In this document: one piece after another, positions 36,090 through 44,994 of the stretch | Layout: each line of letters begins with the position of its first letter | Position numbering within the stretch: position 1 is the first letter of the stretch | Source of the DNA: UBA6522 sp963664945 | GTDB lineage: Bacteria > Pseudomonadota > Gammaproteobacteria > Steroidobacterales > Rariloculaceae | DNA length: 64,000 nt | Direction of reading: 5' to 3' | NCBI GenBank assembly: GCA_963664945.1 | Contig: OY761822.1 | Location: 4,402,001 to 4,466,000 of the forward strand | Program-made: the position numbers and the translations under genes | Notes under the pieces: model-generated | What the model was told of the DNA's origin: nothing | Databases searched by the model: none | What the model saw: only the letters and a program-made list of their open reading frames with translations

Positions 36090-38489
36090 ATGAAAGCCTC
36101 AAGAGTATTCGTTTGCGCAATTTCCTTTGCGATGTTGTGGGTAGAACCCGTCCCGGTGTTCTCCCAGGCCGCACCCGAATCACGGGCAGTCATCGAAGAA
36201 GTGGTGGTTACTGCACGCAGACGTGAGGAGGGATTGAATGATGTGCCCATCGCTATCGTTGCCATGTCGGGTGACATGATCCAGCGAAACAATCTGTCCG
36301 ATATCAGTGGTTTGGCGGAGCAGTTGCCGAATCTCGGTTTCGGCGAGGCATTCAACTCCTCGGACCGGTTCGCGGTGCGCGGCATCAGTACCAATGGCAC
36401 CAATGTCGGCTTCGAGCAAGCCGTTGGTTTCAATATTGACGGGTTCTATTTCGGCCGCAGTCGATTTGGCCAAACCATGTTTCTTGACCTGGAACGTATC
36501 GAGATTCTCAAGGGCCCGCAAAATACCCTGATCGGAAAGAACAATACGGCAGGAGCCATCAACATCGTCACCCGTAAGCCGGGGAATGAAGCAGGGGGAT
36601 ACATTTCCAGCACCTATGACTTTCAGGCTGCGGCAGGCCTGGCCCTGGAGGGTGCGGTGGATGTGCCCTTCAGTGACCGTTTCCGTGCCAGGTTTTCAGG
36701 CCGTACGGAGGACAAGGACGGCTACATGATCGATGGCATTACCGGGGGCGACGATGGCGGCGCCAAGGATAGCTGGACCCTGCGTGGCGTATTCGAATGG
36801 GACATGTCGGACACATCGGATGCCACCTTGTTGCTTCAGCAGGGCGATATCGATCGCGGTGGTCGTGCCAGGGAGCTGAACGGCAACTGTATCGACACCC
36901 CGCCCATTGACGATTGCATTACCAACAACGTCAAATGGCAGGATAATTCCTGGGGCGGCGGACCCTTTGACGAGTTTACGGCAACGACTTATTCGCTGGC
37001 GGGCCTGACACTCAACTGGGAGTTGAATGACTGGACAGTGACGTCTCTGACCAACTTCACCGAGTATGAGGGTGACGATTTTTCCACCGCGGATTTCAAT
37101 CTCAATGCGGATGGGCAGTTGGTCAACATCGAGGATGATTTCAGTCAAATCACCCAGGAGCTTCGTATCCTGGGTTCGCCCAATGACAACATCGATTTCA
37201 TTGCCGGTGTGTATTGGAATGAAAACGAAGTTTCGTCCAACCAGAACATACAATTCTGTGGCGGCATGGGCAGCAATTGTTCCAATTCGTCGTCGCCCAC
37301 TTATACGGGCTTGCAGCGGAACTTTGAATCGGTCCAGGATTCCAGCACTGTTTCCGTGTTTGCACAGCTCGACTATCACCTTGACGAGCAATGGACTATC
37401 GCCGTCGGCGGACGCTATACCGAAGAAGACAAGGACGTGGAAGGCCGGAAATTCCTCTCGGATCTTGTCGGCATCAGGCAGGGCTCCGGAGCGCCTGTCC
37501 CGGGAACCAACTTCGTCGGCAGCGGCAATTGCCCAAGCCTGGGCGGCTCGATCAATGGTCGACGGGTGGCCTGCTTCGGACCTCTCATGGCTGGATCGAA
37601 TTCCGGGCAGTTTTCACGAACCGAAAGTGACTTCTCGCCCAATGCCGTGCTGACATGGAACGCCTCTGAGGCCCATATGATTTATTGGAACTATGCGGAA
37701 GGCTTCAAGGGCGGCGGCTATCAATTATGGCCGGTTCGTGGCGGCGCTCTTACCGCCGCGCAGATCGAGTTTGACGCAGAAAGTGCCACAAGTCTCGAGC
37801 TTGGCGGCAAGCATACGTTGCTCGACCAGCAGCTTCAGCTTAACTGGGCGCTTTTTAATACCGGGATAGAAGACCTGCAGGTTTCGGCGTTTGACCCCCA
37901 ACTCACCGCACAGAATATTGTTAACGCCGCTGCGGTGACTTCAAGGGGCGTCGAGGCCGATTTCATCTGGCTGCCTGATGCGAACCACCAGGTCACGGCC
38001 GCGCTGGCACTCCTGGATGCAACGTATGACAATTATGAAGGCGCCACCTGTTTTCCCGGGCAGACCCCTGCGCAGGGTTGTGTGGGTGGTGTTCAGGATC
38101 TGTCCGGCACCGCCGTGCAGTACTCGCCGGAAACCCAGTACAACATTGCGATGGATGGCGACTATCCCTTCGCGGGCAATCTTGCCTGGGGCTGGCGTGC
38201 AGCCTACTCGTGGCGGGACGACCAGTTCATCGGTTCCAAGAACCATCCGGTGACCGACGTGCAGCCTGCCTATGGCAAGTTCGATGCGAGCTTTTATGTC
38301 GAGGATCAGGCAGGCAACTGGCGCATCGCATTGATTGGACTTAATCTGAACGATGAGATCACCGGTAACTTTGCCAACGACTCAAGAGAGCCCCGCACCA
38401 TAGACCGGACTCGTACACCGTTGGCGCCGACCTTCTTCTTTACCGCGCCTGGTCGCCAGGTCGCTCTGCAAGGGCGGTACAACTTCTAG
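36090..38489 (+). CDS. TonB-dependent outer-membrane receptor 2
   Basis: A 799-residue receptor. The signal peptide ends around PVFSQA, the TonB box is VIEEVVVTARRREEGLNDVP, the plug has FAVRGISTNGTN and IEILKGPQNTLIGKNNTAGAINIVTRKP, and the barrel ends in ALQGRYNF with a terminal Phe, as usual. ATG 36090 is preceded by AGGAGA. It lies in one direction with the hydrolase genes on both sides, suggesting a second uptake step in the same catabolic region. An intrinsic terminator follows. Confidence 0.94.
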   Translation: MKASRVFVCAISFAMLWVEPVPVFSQAAPESRAVIEEVVVTARRREEGLNDVPIAIVAMSGDMIQRNNLSDISGLAEQLPNLGFGEAFNSSDRFAVRGISTNGTNVGFEQAVGFNIDGFYFGRSRFGQTMFLDLERIEILKGPQNTLIGKNNTAGAINIVTRKPGNEAGGYISSTYDFQAAAGLALEGAVDVPFSDRFRARFSGRTEDKDGYMIDGITGGDDGGAKDSWTLRGVFEWDMSDTSDATLLLQQGDIDRGGRARELNGNCIDTPPIDDCITNNVKWQDNSWGGGPFDEFTATTYSLAGLTLNWELNDWTVTSLTNFTEYEGDDFSTADFNLNADGQLVNIEDDFSQITQELRILGSPNDNIDFIAGVYWNENEVSSNQNIQFCGGMGSNCSNSSSPTYTGLQRNFESVQDSSTVSVFAQLDYHLDEQWTIAVGGRYTEEDKDVEGRKFLSDLVGIRQGSGAPVPGTNFVGSGNCPSLGGSINGRRVACFGPLMAGSNSGQFSRTESDFSPNAVLTWNASEAHMIYWNYAEGFKGGGYQLWPVRGGALTAAQIEFDAESATSLELGGKHTLLDQQLQLNWALFNTGIEDLQVSAFDPQLTAQNIVNAAAVTSRGVEADFIWLPDANHQVTAALALLDATYDNYEGATCFPGQTPAQGCVGGVQDLSGTAVQYSPETQYNIAMDGDYPFAGNLAWGWRAAYSWRDDQFIGSKNHPVTDVQPAYGKFDASFYVEDQAGNWRIALIGLNLNDEITGNFANDSREPRTIDRTRTPLAPTFFFTAPGRQVALQGRYNF

Positions 38490-38513
38490 ACACGGTTTGG
38501 TTTTCACCAAAAG

Positions 38514-38536
38514 CGGGGAGCTTGTCCCCGTTTTTT
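38514..38536 (+). terminator. Intrinsic terminator after TonB receptor 2
   Basis: CGGGGA (38514-38519), a five-base loop, TCCCCG (38525-38530) and then six T residues (38531-38536). It is 24 bp after the stop codon and just before the ribosome-binding site of the next gene, so it may act as an attenuator. Confidence 0.85.
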
Positions 38537-38550
38537 CCGGAGGAACAACA

Positions 38551-39951
38551 ATGATCTGCAAGCGTAGAGCCACATTGCTCCTGATGAGCACAACTTTGAC
38601 GAGTGGTGCTGTTGTCAGTACTGCTTCCGCACAGAGCGAAGCAACCAATAGACTGCTCGACAGAAACAGGATGTTTGAAGAGCAGATCATTAACGTTGCC
38701 GACAATGTTTATACGGCGATTGGCTACACGGTCTCTGCCAACAGCATGATCATCGGGGACGATGGCGTAGTGATCGTCGACCCGGGCCAGTTGCCCGCTG
38801 CTTCGCAACTGGTCCGACAGGAATTTGAGAAGATCACCGACAAACCTGTTCGTGCGATTATCTATACCCACGGCCACAATGATCACACCAATGGCGCTAT
38901 CGCCTTTTTTGATGAAGGCACGGGAATCCAGGTTTGGCAACGGGATAACTACAATTCCGAAACCAGGCGCCAGACCGAGGCCGGACTGGCGGGTGGAGCA
39001 AGACCATCGAACACCCAGGGATTCGATTTACCCGAGGAACAAAGGATAAGTGTCGGTATCGCGATTCCCCCGCCGAGACCCCCGCAGGGTGGCGTCAACG
39101 CGGCAGGCGTGAGTGCTGAACCCGCCAGGCGACCGGGCACCGTCCCGCCCACCCATACCTTCGGGGAAGATCGGGTGACGCTTGAGATAGCAGGGATAAG
39201 GCTCGACCTGGTCGCGGCGCCGGGGGAAACGGACGATCAGCTCTATGTCTGGCTGCCGGAACAGCGCGTGATATTCGCCGGGGACAATTTCTACCAGTCC
39301 TGGCCCAATGTTTATCCATTGCGTGGCACGGCAAGGCGCTCGACCCGGGACTGGATTGCGAGCCTGGCAAGCATGATGGCCGAAAATCCCCTCGTCGTGG
39401 TCGGCGGCCACACCACCCCCATCACCGAAGATGCCATGACCGTCCTGACCAACTACCACGATGCCCTGAAATGGGTCCATGACAAAACCATAGAAGGGGC
39501 ACGGCAATACCTGACGCCCGATGAACTGGTGGAGTATGCGGCACTGCCCGATCACCTGGCTGACCTGGACTACCTGCAGGATTACTACGGCAGCGTCTGG
39601 GGCACGGTCAGGGACATCTACGCCCAGGACCTGGGGTGGTTTGACGGAAACCCGCTCAATCTGCACAGGGAAAATCCCGTGCAGCAGGCCAGGCGCATGG
39701 CGGACCTTGTGGGCGGCGTGGATGAGTTGATGGGCAGGGCGCAGGCAGAGATGGAGTCCGGCGATGAGCTGGGCGCCGCTCAACTTGCCTGGCACGTTAC
39801 AAAGCTCCAGCCGGAGAATGCCGATGCATTTCAACTCCTTGGCGAGGCGCTGGCCATTATTGCCGAACGCACCTTCAATGCCCCGGCACGGAACTATACC
39901 TTTTCCTCTTCCAACCGCTATCTGCAGGAAGCCGCAGAGTTACGGAATTGA
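38551..39951 (+). CDS. Alkyl-sulfatase-like metallo-beta-lactamase-fold hydrolase, short form
   Basis: A 466-residue exported protein. A signal peptide (MICKRRATLLLMS, ending STASAQ) precedes the zinc motif THGHNDHTNGA. GDNFYQSWPNVYPLRG, VGGHTTPI and the dimerization-domain signature GWFDGNPLNLH are typical of SdsA1/BDS1-type alkyl sulfatases. Those enzymes release sulfate from alkyl sulfates such as SDS. This protein ends after the dimerization domain and lacks the usual C-terminal SCP2-like domain of about 130 residues. The N-terminal region also lacks part of the standard lead. ATG 38551 follows GGAGGAA. The substrate may therefore differ. Confidence 0.85.
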   Translation: MICKRRATLLLMSTTLTSGAVVSTASAQSEATNRLLDRNRMFEEQIINVADNVYTAIGYTVSANSMIIGDDGVVIVDPGQLPAASQLVRQEFEKITDKPVRAIIYTHGHNDHTNGAIAFFDEGTGIQVWQRDNYNSETRRQTEAGLAGGARPSNTQGFDLPEEQRISVGIAIPPPRPPQGGVNAAGVSAEPARRPGTVPPTHTFGEDRVTLEIAGIRLDLVAAPGETDDQLYVWLPEQRVIFAGDNFYQSWPNVYPLRGTARRSTRDWIASLASMMAENPLVVVGGHTTPITEDAMTVLTNYHDALKWVHDKTIEGARQYLTPDELVEYAALPDHLADLDYLQDYYGSVWGTVRDIYAQDLGWFDGNPLNLHRENPVQQARRMADLVGGVDELMGRAQAEMESGDELGAAQLAWHVTKLQPENADAFQLLGEALAIIAERTFNAPARNYTFSSSNRYLQEAAELRN

Positions 39952-40046
39952 TCGTCCGGCGAAGAATTCGTGAGATTGATTGCCGAGTTTGATTGCCTTG
40001 GCGCCACTTAGGGGTACGAAGACCCCAATCAGAGGAGTCTCAAATT

Positions 40047-41285
40047 GTGAGTGAATTCAAATACGGGTGGAAGCCGCTGCTGGCCGCGACCATGGGCACG
40101 ATGTGCGGCATTTTTACGCTCACTAACTATTCGCAGGGATTCTTCGTAGGTCCCGTTATCACCGAATTCGGCTGGAGCGCGTCGCAATTTTTCCTGAGCT
40201 ACACGGTCCTGATGTGCTTTGGCCTCCTGACCGGGCCGCTGATTGGAGCTATCGCACAAAGGTCGGGGCTTCTTGTCGTCGGTGTCGTCGGCCTTATCGG
40301 CCACTCGTTCGGGTACGTGATCCTGTCGTTCAACAACGGCTCCCTGATGATGTGGTACCTGACCTGGGCGTTGCTGGCCTTTCTGGGTGCAGGGTCGTTG
40401 CCGATCGTCTGGACAGGTGTCCTGAATGGCTGGTTCTCCAAACACCGCGGCAAGGCCATCGGAATCACGATGGCGGGCACCGGGCTGGGCGCATTTCTGC
40501 TCCCGCCGATCGTCGAGTTCCTCATTTCCAACTATGGATGGCGAACGGCGTACCGCGGTATCGGCATCGGGGCGTTGCTGGTATCCCTGCCCATCGTGAT
40601 CTCGATGTTCAGAGAGGCGGCCGGCGCCGCGACGGCACACGGCGCCCAGGCAACGGCGCAGCAACCCTTGTCGTGGGGGATGACCCGTGGTCAGGCCATG
40701 CGCACCGCTCAATTCTGGATTCTCGGCGTGGTGCTGTTCGTGACGGTGATCGTACTGGCAGGCCTGTTGTCGAATTTCGAGCGCATTATGAGTGAGAAGG
40801 GGTTCGAGCGCAGCTCGATCGCAACGATTGCGGCCGTCATGGGGCTTACCGTGATCGTGGGTCGAATACTGGCCGGCGTTCTCGTGGACCGATTCTGGGC
40901 GCCTGGGGTTGCAGCCTGCTTTTTTGTGCTTCCAACGGCCGGTTTGTTGATCCTCCTGAACGTGGACATGACCCTTGCCACAGGAGCATTGGTTGGCATT
41001 CTGATCGGTCTTGCGGCGGGCGCTGAACTGGATCTGCTCGCATTCCTGACGAGCAAGTACTTCGGACCGGCCAACTACCCTGCAATCTTCGGCGTGATCA
41101 TCGCCTTCTTTACGGTCGGCGCCGGCCTTGCGCCGCCACTTTTCGGGGCGGTTGCACAAGCCTTTGACGGATACACCGTGATGCTTACGGCCTCCGTTGG
41201 ACTACTCCTGGTATCCATCGCGCTATTCCTGGCGCTCGGGAAATACCCTGACAGGAGTGCTTCACAGGCGTTCGAAACCGCGTAG
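40047..41285 (+). CDS. MFS transporter (monocarboxylate/OFA-like)
   Basis: A 412-residue, 12-helix major-facilitator protein. It starts MSEFKYGWKPLLAATMGTMCG, and the N-terminal half has FTLTNYSQGFFVGPVITEFGWSASQ, as in oxalate/formate and monocarboxylate antiporters. The loop 2-3 and 8-9 motifs are GPLIGAIAQRSG and GRILAGVLVDRF. It may import or export a carboxylate made by the nearby enzymes. GTG 40047 with AGAGGAG upstream is a better start than the ATG at 39993. Confidence 0.9.
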   Translation: MSEFKYGWKPLLAATMGTMCGIFTLTNYSQGFFVGPVITEFGWSASQFFLSYTVLMCFGLLTGPLIGAIAQRSGLLVVGVVGLIGHSFGYVILSFNNGSLMMWYLTWALLAFLGAGSLPIVWTGVLNGWFSKHRGKAIGITMAGTGLGAFLLPPIVEFLISNYGWRTAYRGIGIGALLVSLPIVISMFREAAGAATAHGAQATAQQPLSWGMTRGQAMRTAQFWILGVVLFVTVIVLAGLLSNFERIMSEKGFERSSIATIAAVMGLTVIVGRILAGVLVDRFWAPGVAACFFVLPTAGLLILLNVDMTLATGALVGILIGLAAGAELDLLAFLTSKYFGPANYPAIFGVIIAFFTVGAGLAPPLFGAVAQAFDGYTVMLTASVGLLLVSIALFLALGKYPDRSASQAFETA

Positions 41286-41412
41286 AACCGCGCACGGCCC
41301 TATCTGCCAATATCGCTGAGACATCGACTACCGTTGAAATAAGTGTAGGGCGGTGGAAGTAAACGACGATGAGAGGCAGTGGCGATTCTATGGCCACGGT
41401 CGCGTCGACCCC

Positions 41413-41448
41413 TTGCGTTCTGACCGAAATAGTCATATATCTGGTCAG
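41413..41448 (+). promoter_or_regulatory. Candidate promoter with inverted repeat before Phd/VapC
   Basis: TTGCGT (41413-41418), 17 bp, TATATC (41436-41441). CTGACC (41420-41425) and GGTCAG (41443-41448) form an inverted repeat that overlaps the promoter, as expected for autorepression by a Phd-type antitoxin. Confidence 0.4.
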
Positions 41449-41469
41449 GTGGATGATTGGAGACACGAC

Positions 41470-41730
41470 ATGACCAGACGTTGGCAGGTTCAGGATGCGA
41501 AGGCTCGCTTCAGCGAGTTCCTCTCCGCCAGTCTGACGGAGGGTCCTCAGATTGTGACTCGACGGGGCGTCCAGACGGCGGTGTTGGTGCCGATCGAAAA
41601 GTGGCGGCAAATGGAGAAGGCGGCCAGACCGCGGCTCAAGGACGTGTTGCTCGCACCAGAGGCTCGAACTGAACAACTCGCCCCGCCACGTGCAAGGGAA
41701 CGTCTGCGTCCGCCGCCGACGTTCGAGTGA
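41470..41730 (+). CDS. Phd/YefM-family antitoxin
   Basis: An 86-residue antitoxin. The N-terminal Phd fold is RRWQVQDAKARFSEFLSASL, then GPQIVTRRGVQTAVLVPIEKW. The basic, proline-rich tail would wrap the toxin. Proteins of this family bind their own promoter and neutralize a downstream PIN or Doc/RelE toxin. The start is ATG 41470 with GGAG upstream. The stop overlaps a GTG that could start the toxin. Confidence 0.87.
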   Translation: MTRRWQVQDAKARFSEFLSASLTEGPQIVTRRGVQTAVLVPIEKWRQMEKAARPRLKDVLLAPEARTEQLAPPRARERLRPPPTFE

Positions 41731-41732
41731 CA

Positions 41733-42113
41733 ATGTACCTGGTGGATACCAATGTGGTGTCCGAACTGCGCCGCCCGAAGCCGCACCCCGCAGTAGTCAG
41801 ATGGGTCGAGGAAACTGCGCCGGACGCAATCTTCCTGTCGGCTGTTACCGTGGGAGAGATACAAAGCGGTATCGAAGTCACGCGGGAACAGGACACGGCA
41901 AAGGCAGATGAATTGGAGGCATGGCTGGCAAAGCTGATATCAAGTCACGAGGTCTTGCCGATGGATGCCGCGCTGTTCCGGGAGTGGGGACGAATCAAGC
42001 ACAAACAGTCCGATACGCTGCTCGTGGACGCCATGATTGCCGCCACGGCCAAGGTGCATGGATTGACGGTTGCGACGAGAAACGTACGCGACTTCCGGGC
42101 GCTGGGCGTCTAG
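41733..42113 (+). CDS. VapC/FitB-type PIN-domain toxin
   Basis: A 126-residue PIN ribonuclease. Acidic metal ligands are visible: D in YLVDTNVVSELRR, E in AVTVGEIQSGIE, D in DTLLVDAMIAATA, and the terminal D in VATRNVRDFRALGV. PIN toxins of this group cut tRNA or rRNA. ATG 41733 gives the usual MYLVDTN start. The GTG at 41727, overlapping the antitoxin stop, is an alternative. Confidence 0.9.
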   Translation: MYLVDTNVVSELRRPKPHPAVVRWVEETAPDAIFLSAVTVGEIQSGIEVTREQDTAKADELEAWLAKLISSHEVLPMDAALFREWGRIKHKQSDTLLVDAMIAATAKVHGLTVATRNVRDFRALGV

Positions 42114-42231
42114 GTTCTCGATCCTTTCGACATCGGCTGATGCATGGGCTCAGACCGAGCCATGTCGCGGCGTATCAGATACAACGGGATCGTCCACTGA
42201 TGCCTATCGAACCTGCGGCGACGCGGGCTCG

Positions 42232-42648
42232 TCAGAGTCGCGGCGGCAGCGGGACGTCGGTCAGGGTATCGAGCACGCCATTGATGCACTGGGCGCGGGC
42301 CCCCTCCTTGAGCTGCTCCGTCATGTCGTTGACTCTGTCTTCGCCGTACACGGCAAGCTGAACGGCGAGAACGATCGCCTGAAGATAAGCCCGCTCCAGG
42401 AACCTCGTCTCATAAGAGTAGAGGCTCGTGTCCACGAGACTCCGGCCCCGCTGGGCGTAGGTGTCCAGATCGGCCAGTCCCGTTTCCATGTCGGGAGCGG
42501 CTGCCCGCGCCCACCGAAAGAGCAGTTCCCACTTGCCGATCACAGCCTCGCAGTAGTCCTCCGCAGTTGCCGCGTCGGCAGGCTGCGGCTGCTGCGCAGG
42601 CACAGACAGCGTCCACAGAAGACTCACCAGCAGGATCCCGTGCCTCAT
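42232..42648 (-). CDS. Small exported protein of unknown function
   Basis: A 138-residue protein with a signal peptide (MRHGILLVSLLWTLSVPAQ). The rest is a helical domain with two Cys residues (EDYCEAVIG and RAQCINGVL) that could form a disulfide. AGAGGG precedes the ATG, which supports that it is real. I do not recognize the family. It is convergent with the VapC gene and divergent from the Xre/RES pair. Confidence 0.6.
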   Translation of the reverse strand: MRHGILLVSLLWTLSVPAQQPQPADAATAEDYCEAVIGKWELLFRWARAAAPDMETGLADLDTYAQRGRSLVDTSLYSYETRFLERAYLQAIVLAVQLAVYGEDRVNDMTEQLKEGARAQCINGVLDTLTDVPLPPRL

Positions 42649-42824
42649 GACTACCCTCTAATGTTGGCAGATGGTGAGTTTACCGCTAAGGGCACTGCGT
42701 TGTCGGAATCCTCCCGAGCCGAAATGCAAAACGTGCAGACCGGAAATCAAGTGCGCCGGCAATTCGAGAAATTTCAACTTGGTTAAGGTTGATTGGTCCT
42801 GGAGGAGCGGATAACATTTGGACT

Positions 42825-43445
42825 ATGGCTTATCTCCAAATCAGATCCGTTCAGCCTCCGTTTCATGACCGACAATTGGCGGTAGCGGCGAACACGGCAT
42901 TGTGCCGGGCAGACGCGATGGGCCTGTTGTCAAGGCCGATCACCCACCTCGATCACGGCGCAATCGAGGAGCTGGAAGAAGGAATGGCCAAGGCCGGAAT
43001 CGGCAAGGGATTTCCGTCGCCGTGCAGCAGCGAATTTCGTTCGAATCCCGAGAGATTGTCATCCCTGCTGGACAGGATCGGCGAAGCGCTTGCCGAATCC
43101 CCCGCGCCGGAGCACGAGTGGCGCAGCTTGCACGCAGTCCTGGGAGTGGACTTGCTCGTCCGATTGCTTGGCATATCGGTTGCCAGCGTACATCGTTACG
43201 TTTCCGGCAGCCGGACTACGCCTGACACGGTAGCGGCTCGGCTGCACTTGCTTGCGTTCGTGGTCGGGGACCTGGCAGGGGCGTACAACGATATCGGAAT
43301 CCGGCGCTGGTTCGATCGTCCGCGCACGCATCTGAACGGAAACACGCCCGCGCAGGAACTGGGCGAAAACTGGATGCCGGAAGACGAGGCTCCCCGTCGC
43401 GTCAAGGATCTTGCGCACGTGCTGGTATCGCCACCTGCTACATGA
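42825..43445 (+). CDS. Xre/MbcA/ParS-type antitoxin of a RES toxin
   Basis: A 206-residue protein. Residues about 110-150 (LLVRLLGISVASVHRYVSGSR) form the helix-turn-helix. A C-terminal toxin-binding segment (RLHLLAFVVGDLAGAYNDIGIRRWF, RTHLNGNTPAQEL) matches the DUF2384 pattern ending with a Leu/Gly box. ATG 42825 lies 17 bp after GGAGGAG; the better spacing is to an ATT at 42816, so the start is uncertain. It overlaps the RES gene by four bases (ATGA). Known partners bind and inhibit RES toxins and repress the operon. Confidence 0.82.
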   Translation: MAYLQIRSVQPPFHDRQLAVAANTALCRADAMGLLSRPITHLDHGAIEELEEGMAKAGIGKGFPSPCSSEFRSNPERLSSLLDRIGEALAESPAPEHEWRSLHAVLGVDLLVRLLGISVASVHRYVSGSRTTPDTVAARLHLLAFVVGDLAGAYNDIGIRRWFDRPRTHLNGNTPAQELGENWMPEDEAPRRVKDLAHVLVSPPAT

Positions 43446-43969
43446 TTGCCTTTCGACATGCCGACCCGCGCTTCCCCTTCCTGTGGGAGGATTCGATCCA
43501 GCCCGAGGGACGATGGAACGCGGCAGGTGAACTGACCCAGTATTTTAGTGACACTCCCGATGGCGCATGGGCCGAGTTTCTTCGTCACGAGGAAATCGAC
43601 GACCCGGAAGACCTCGTTACAGTTCGGCGCGCTCTCTGGGCAGTCGACATCGGCGATGGGCCTTTTCCCGAACCGGATTTATCCCCCAAGACCATGTTGG
43701 GCGGCCCGGAAACCTGGGCCGACTGCCGACGCGCCGCCACCGAGTTGCGCAAGGACCATCCGGCTCTGTCCGCCCCTTCGGCGGCCTTGCGGCCAGGCAA
43801 GGCTTGCGGCTGGAGGGTCCGGGGCGGGCTCGTTCCCGGCCCCGAACGCGACGGAAGAACGCTCGCGCTATTCGGTCACCGACCCGATCTCACCGGATGG
43901 GCAGCCACGATCGAGGGCCGACCGGACAAGGACTTGCTGGCGAAGGTGAGGCACTACGGCACGGACTGA
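43442..43969 (+). CDS. RES-domain toxin
   Basis: A 175-residue protein. The RES core includes FRHADPRFPFLWEDSIQPEGRW, then YFSDTPDGAWAEFLRHEEI, with the Arg, Glu and hydrophobic pattern of the family. RES toxins degrade NAD+ in known Xre-RES systems. It lacks the long C-terminal end ending in a YPSVR-type Ser, so its activity is uncertain. Translation is coupled to the antitoxin. Confidence 0.75.
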   Translation: MIAFRHADPRFPFLWEDSIQPEGRWNAAGELTQYFSDTPDGAWAEFLRHEEIDDPEDLVTVRRALWAVDIGDGPFPEPDLSPKTMLGGPETWADCRRAATELRKDHPALSAPSAALRPGKACGWRVRGGLVPGPERDGRTLALFGHRPDLTGWAATIEGRPDKDLLAKVRHYGTD

Positions 43970-44032
43970 GCACGGGATCGACAGAGTCGGGGCGGCAGTG
44001 ATCCGTCCGCCGTCGACTCGGGCGATGACCCT

Positions 44033-44310
44033 CCGGCGACAGCAATTCCCGCTAAGCGTCGAGTGGCCGAATATCGACTCCAAAATCACGCTCGAATGGC
44101 GAACTTCGCCGATTTCGCAGACCAATACGAATGAGCGGCCGTCGTTGGCGGGAATTGCTGCCCCGGCGACAGCAGTTCTCATTTTGGCGCCAAACGTCGC
44201 GACCGGGCATCCGACACGCCCTTATCCGGCGCAATCCGGGCCAAATCCACCGCCAGACCCACCCCGGGGAGAGGGCGGATGGGCACAATGAGAATTGCTG
44301 CCCCGGCGAC
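44033..44310. repeat. Cluster of direct and inverted GCGAC/AATTGCTG repeats
   Basis: GAATTGCTGCCCCGGCGAC occurs at 44152-44170 and 44292-44310. Inverted forms, CCGGCGACAGCA followed by A/GTTC, occur at 44033-44052 and 44163-44183. The four arms divide the 495-bp gap between the RES toxin and the cupin gene into palindromic units. No gene is visible in the gap. Confidence 0.7.
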
Positions 44311-44464
44311 TAATGACGTGAAAGTAAAGCGGTGTGGTTGTACACTGTGCGATCCAGGGACCTCTCCGTCAAATTAACGTAACTAATTGACTTAACTTAC
44401 ATTACCCGGCAAATCCAGGACCCTTTCCATTTGTCGCTGAAATACCCGGCCAGAGGACGTTACC

Positions 44465-44893
44465 ATGAGAAAATTCGCTGTAATCGCAATGCTTGTCTTC
44501 ATTGGAGTTTCCAGCGTGGCCATTCAGGCACAACAGGGCAGAATGGCTCAGATCGTGCCGCCGAAAGCTACCGTGCACAAGGAAGCTGACATCAGTGTAC
44601 TCAACGTCAACGATCTGATTCAGGCATTGCCAGTACAGGCGCAAACCGTAACGCTGTCTCAGACAAGACTGATGGAGGGCGCGAGGTCGCCACATCACAA
44701 TCACCCCGAAGAGGAGTTGATCGTTGTCATCACCGGCCGATTGAGGGTGATGACTCCGGATGGCGACGTCATTGCGGAGCCTGGCGACGTGATCGTTGTG
44801 GAATCGTACGCGGAACATCAATTCGAGGCGCTGGAGGATACGTACATGGTCGAGGCCTTCGGGCCCGGGCGGATTATTGGCGGGGGTGGTTAG
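44465..44893 (+). CDS. Exported cupin-domain protein
   Basis: A 142-residue protein with a signal peptide (MRKFAVIAMLVFIGVSSVAI, ending IQAQ). A single cupin follows with metal ligands H77/H78/H80 and Glu in RSPHHNHPEEELIVVITGRLRV, and a second His in SYAEHQFEAL. Likely a metal-binding small-molecule protein in the periplasm. Function not known. Two copies of a GCGATAGCGCTCG palindrome follow the stop codon and may form a terminator. Confidence 0.83.
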   Translation: MRKFAVIAMLVFIGVSSVAIQAQQGRMAQIVPPKATVHKEADISVLNVNDLIQALPVQAQTVTLSQTRLMEGARSPHHNHPEEELIVVITGRLRVMTPDGDVIAEPGDVIVVESYAEHQFEALEDTYMVEAFGPGRIIGGGG

Positions 44894-44994
44894 AGCGATA
44901 GCGCTCGGCGATAGCGCTCGAGGGTCGCCCGATGTTCCTGCCCTCTCGTTGAAAAAAGAGCCGCGTAGCGAGTGCGCGTCACGCAGGAGCGCGC

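Noticed and set aside
42789..42825. TTG at 42789 or ATT at 42816 as start of the Xre-type antitoxin
   Set aside because: The ATT has good spacing to GGAGGAG but is a very rare start. ATG 42825 is the safer choice, noted as uncertain.
44881..44935. GCGATAGCGCTCG repeats as a CRISPR or regulatory array
   Set aside because: Only two copies, adjacent and self-complementary. They look like a hairpin after the cupin gene.
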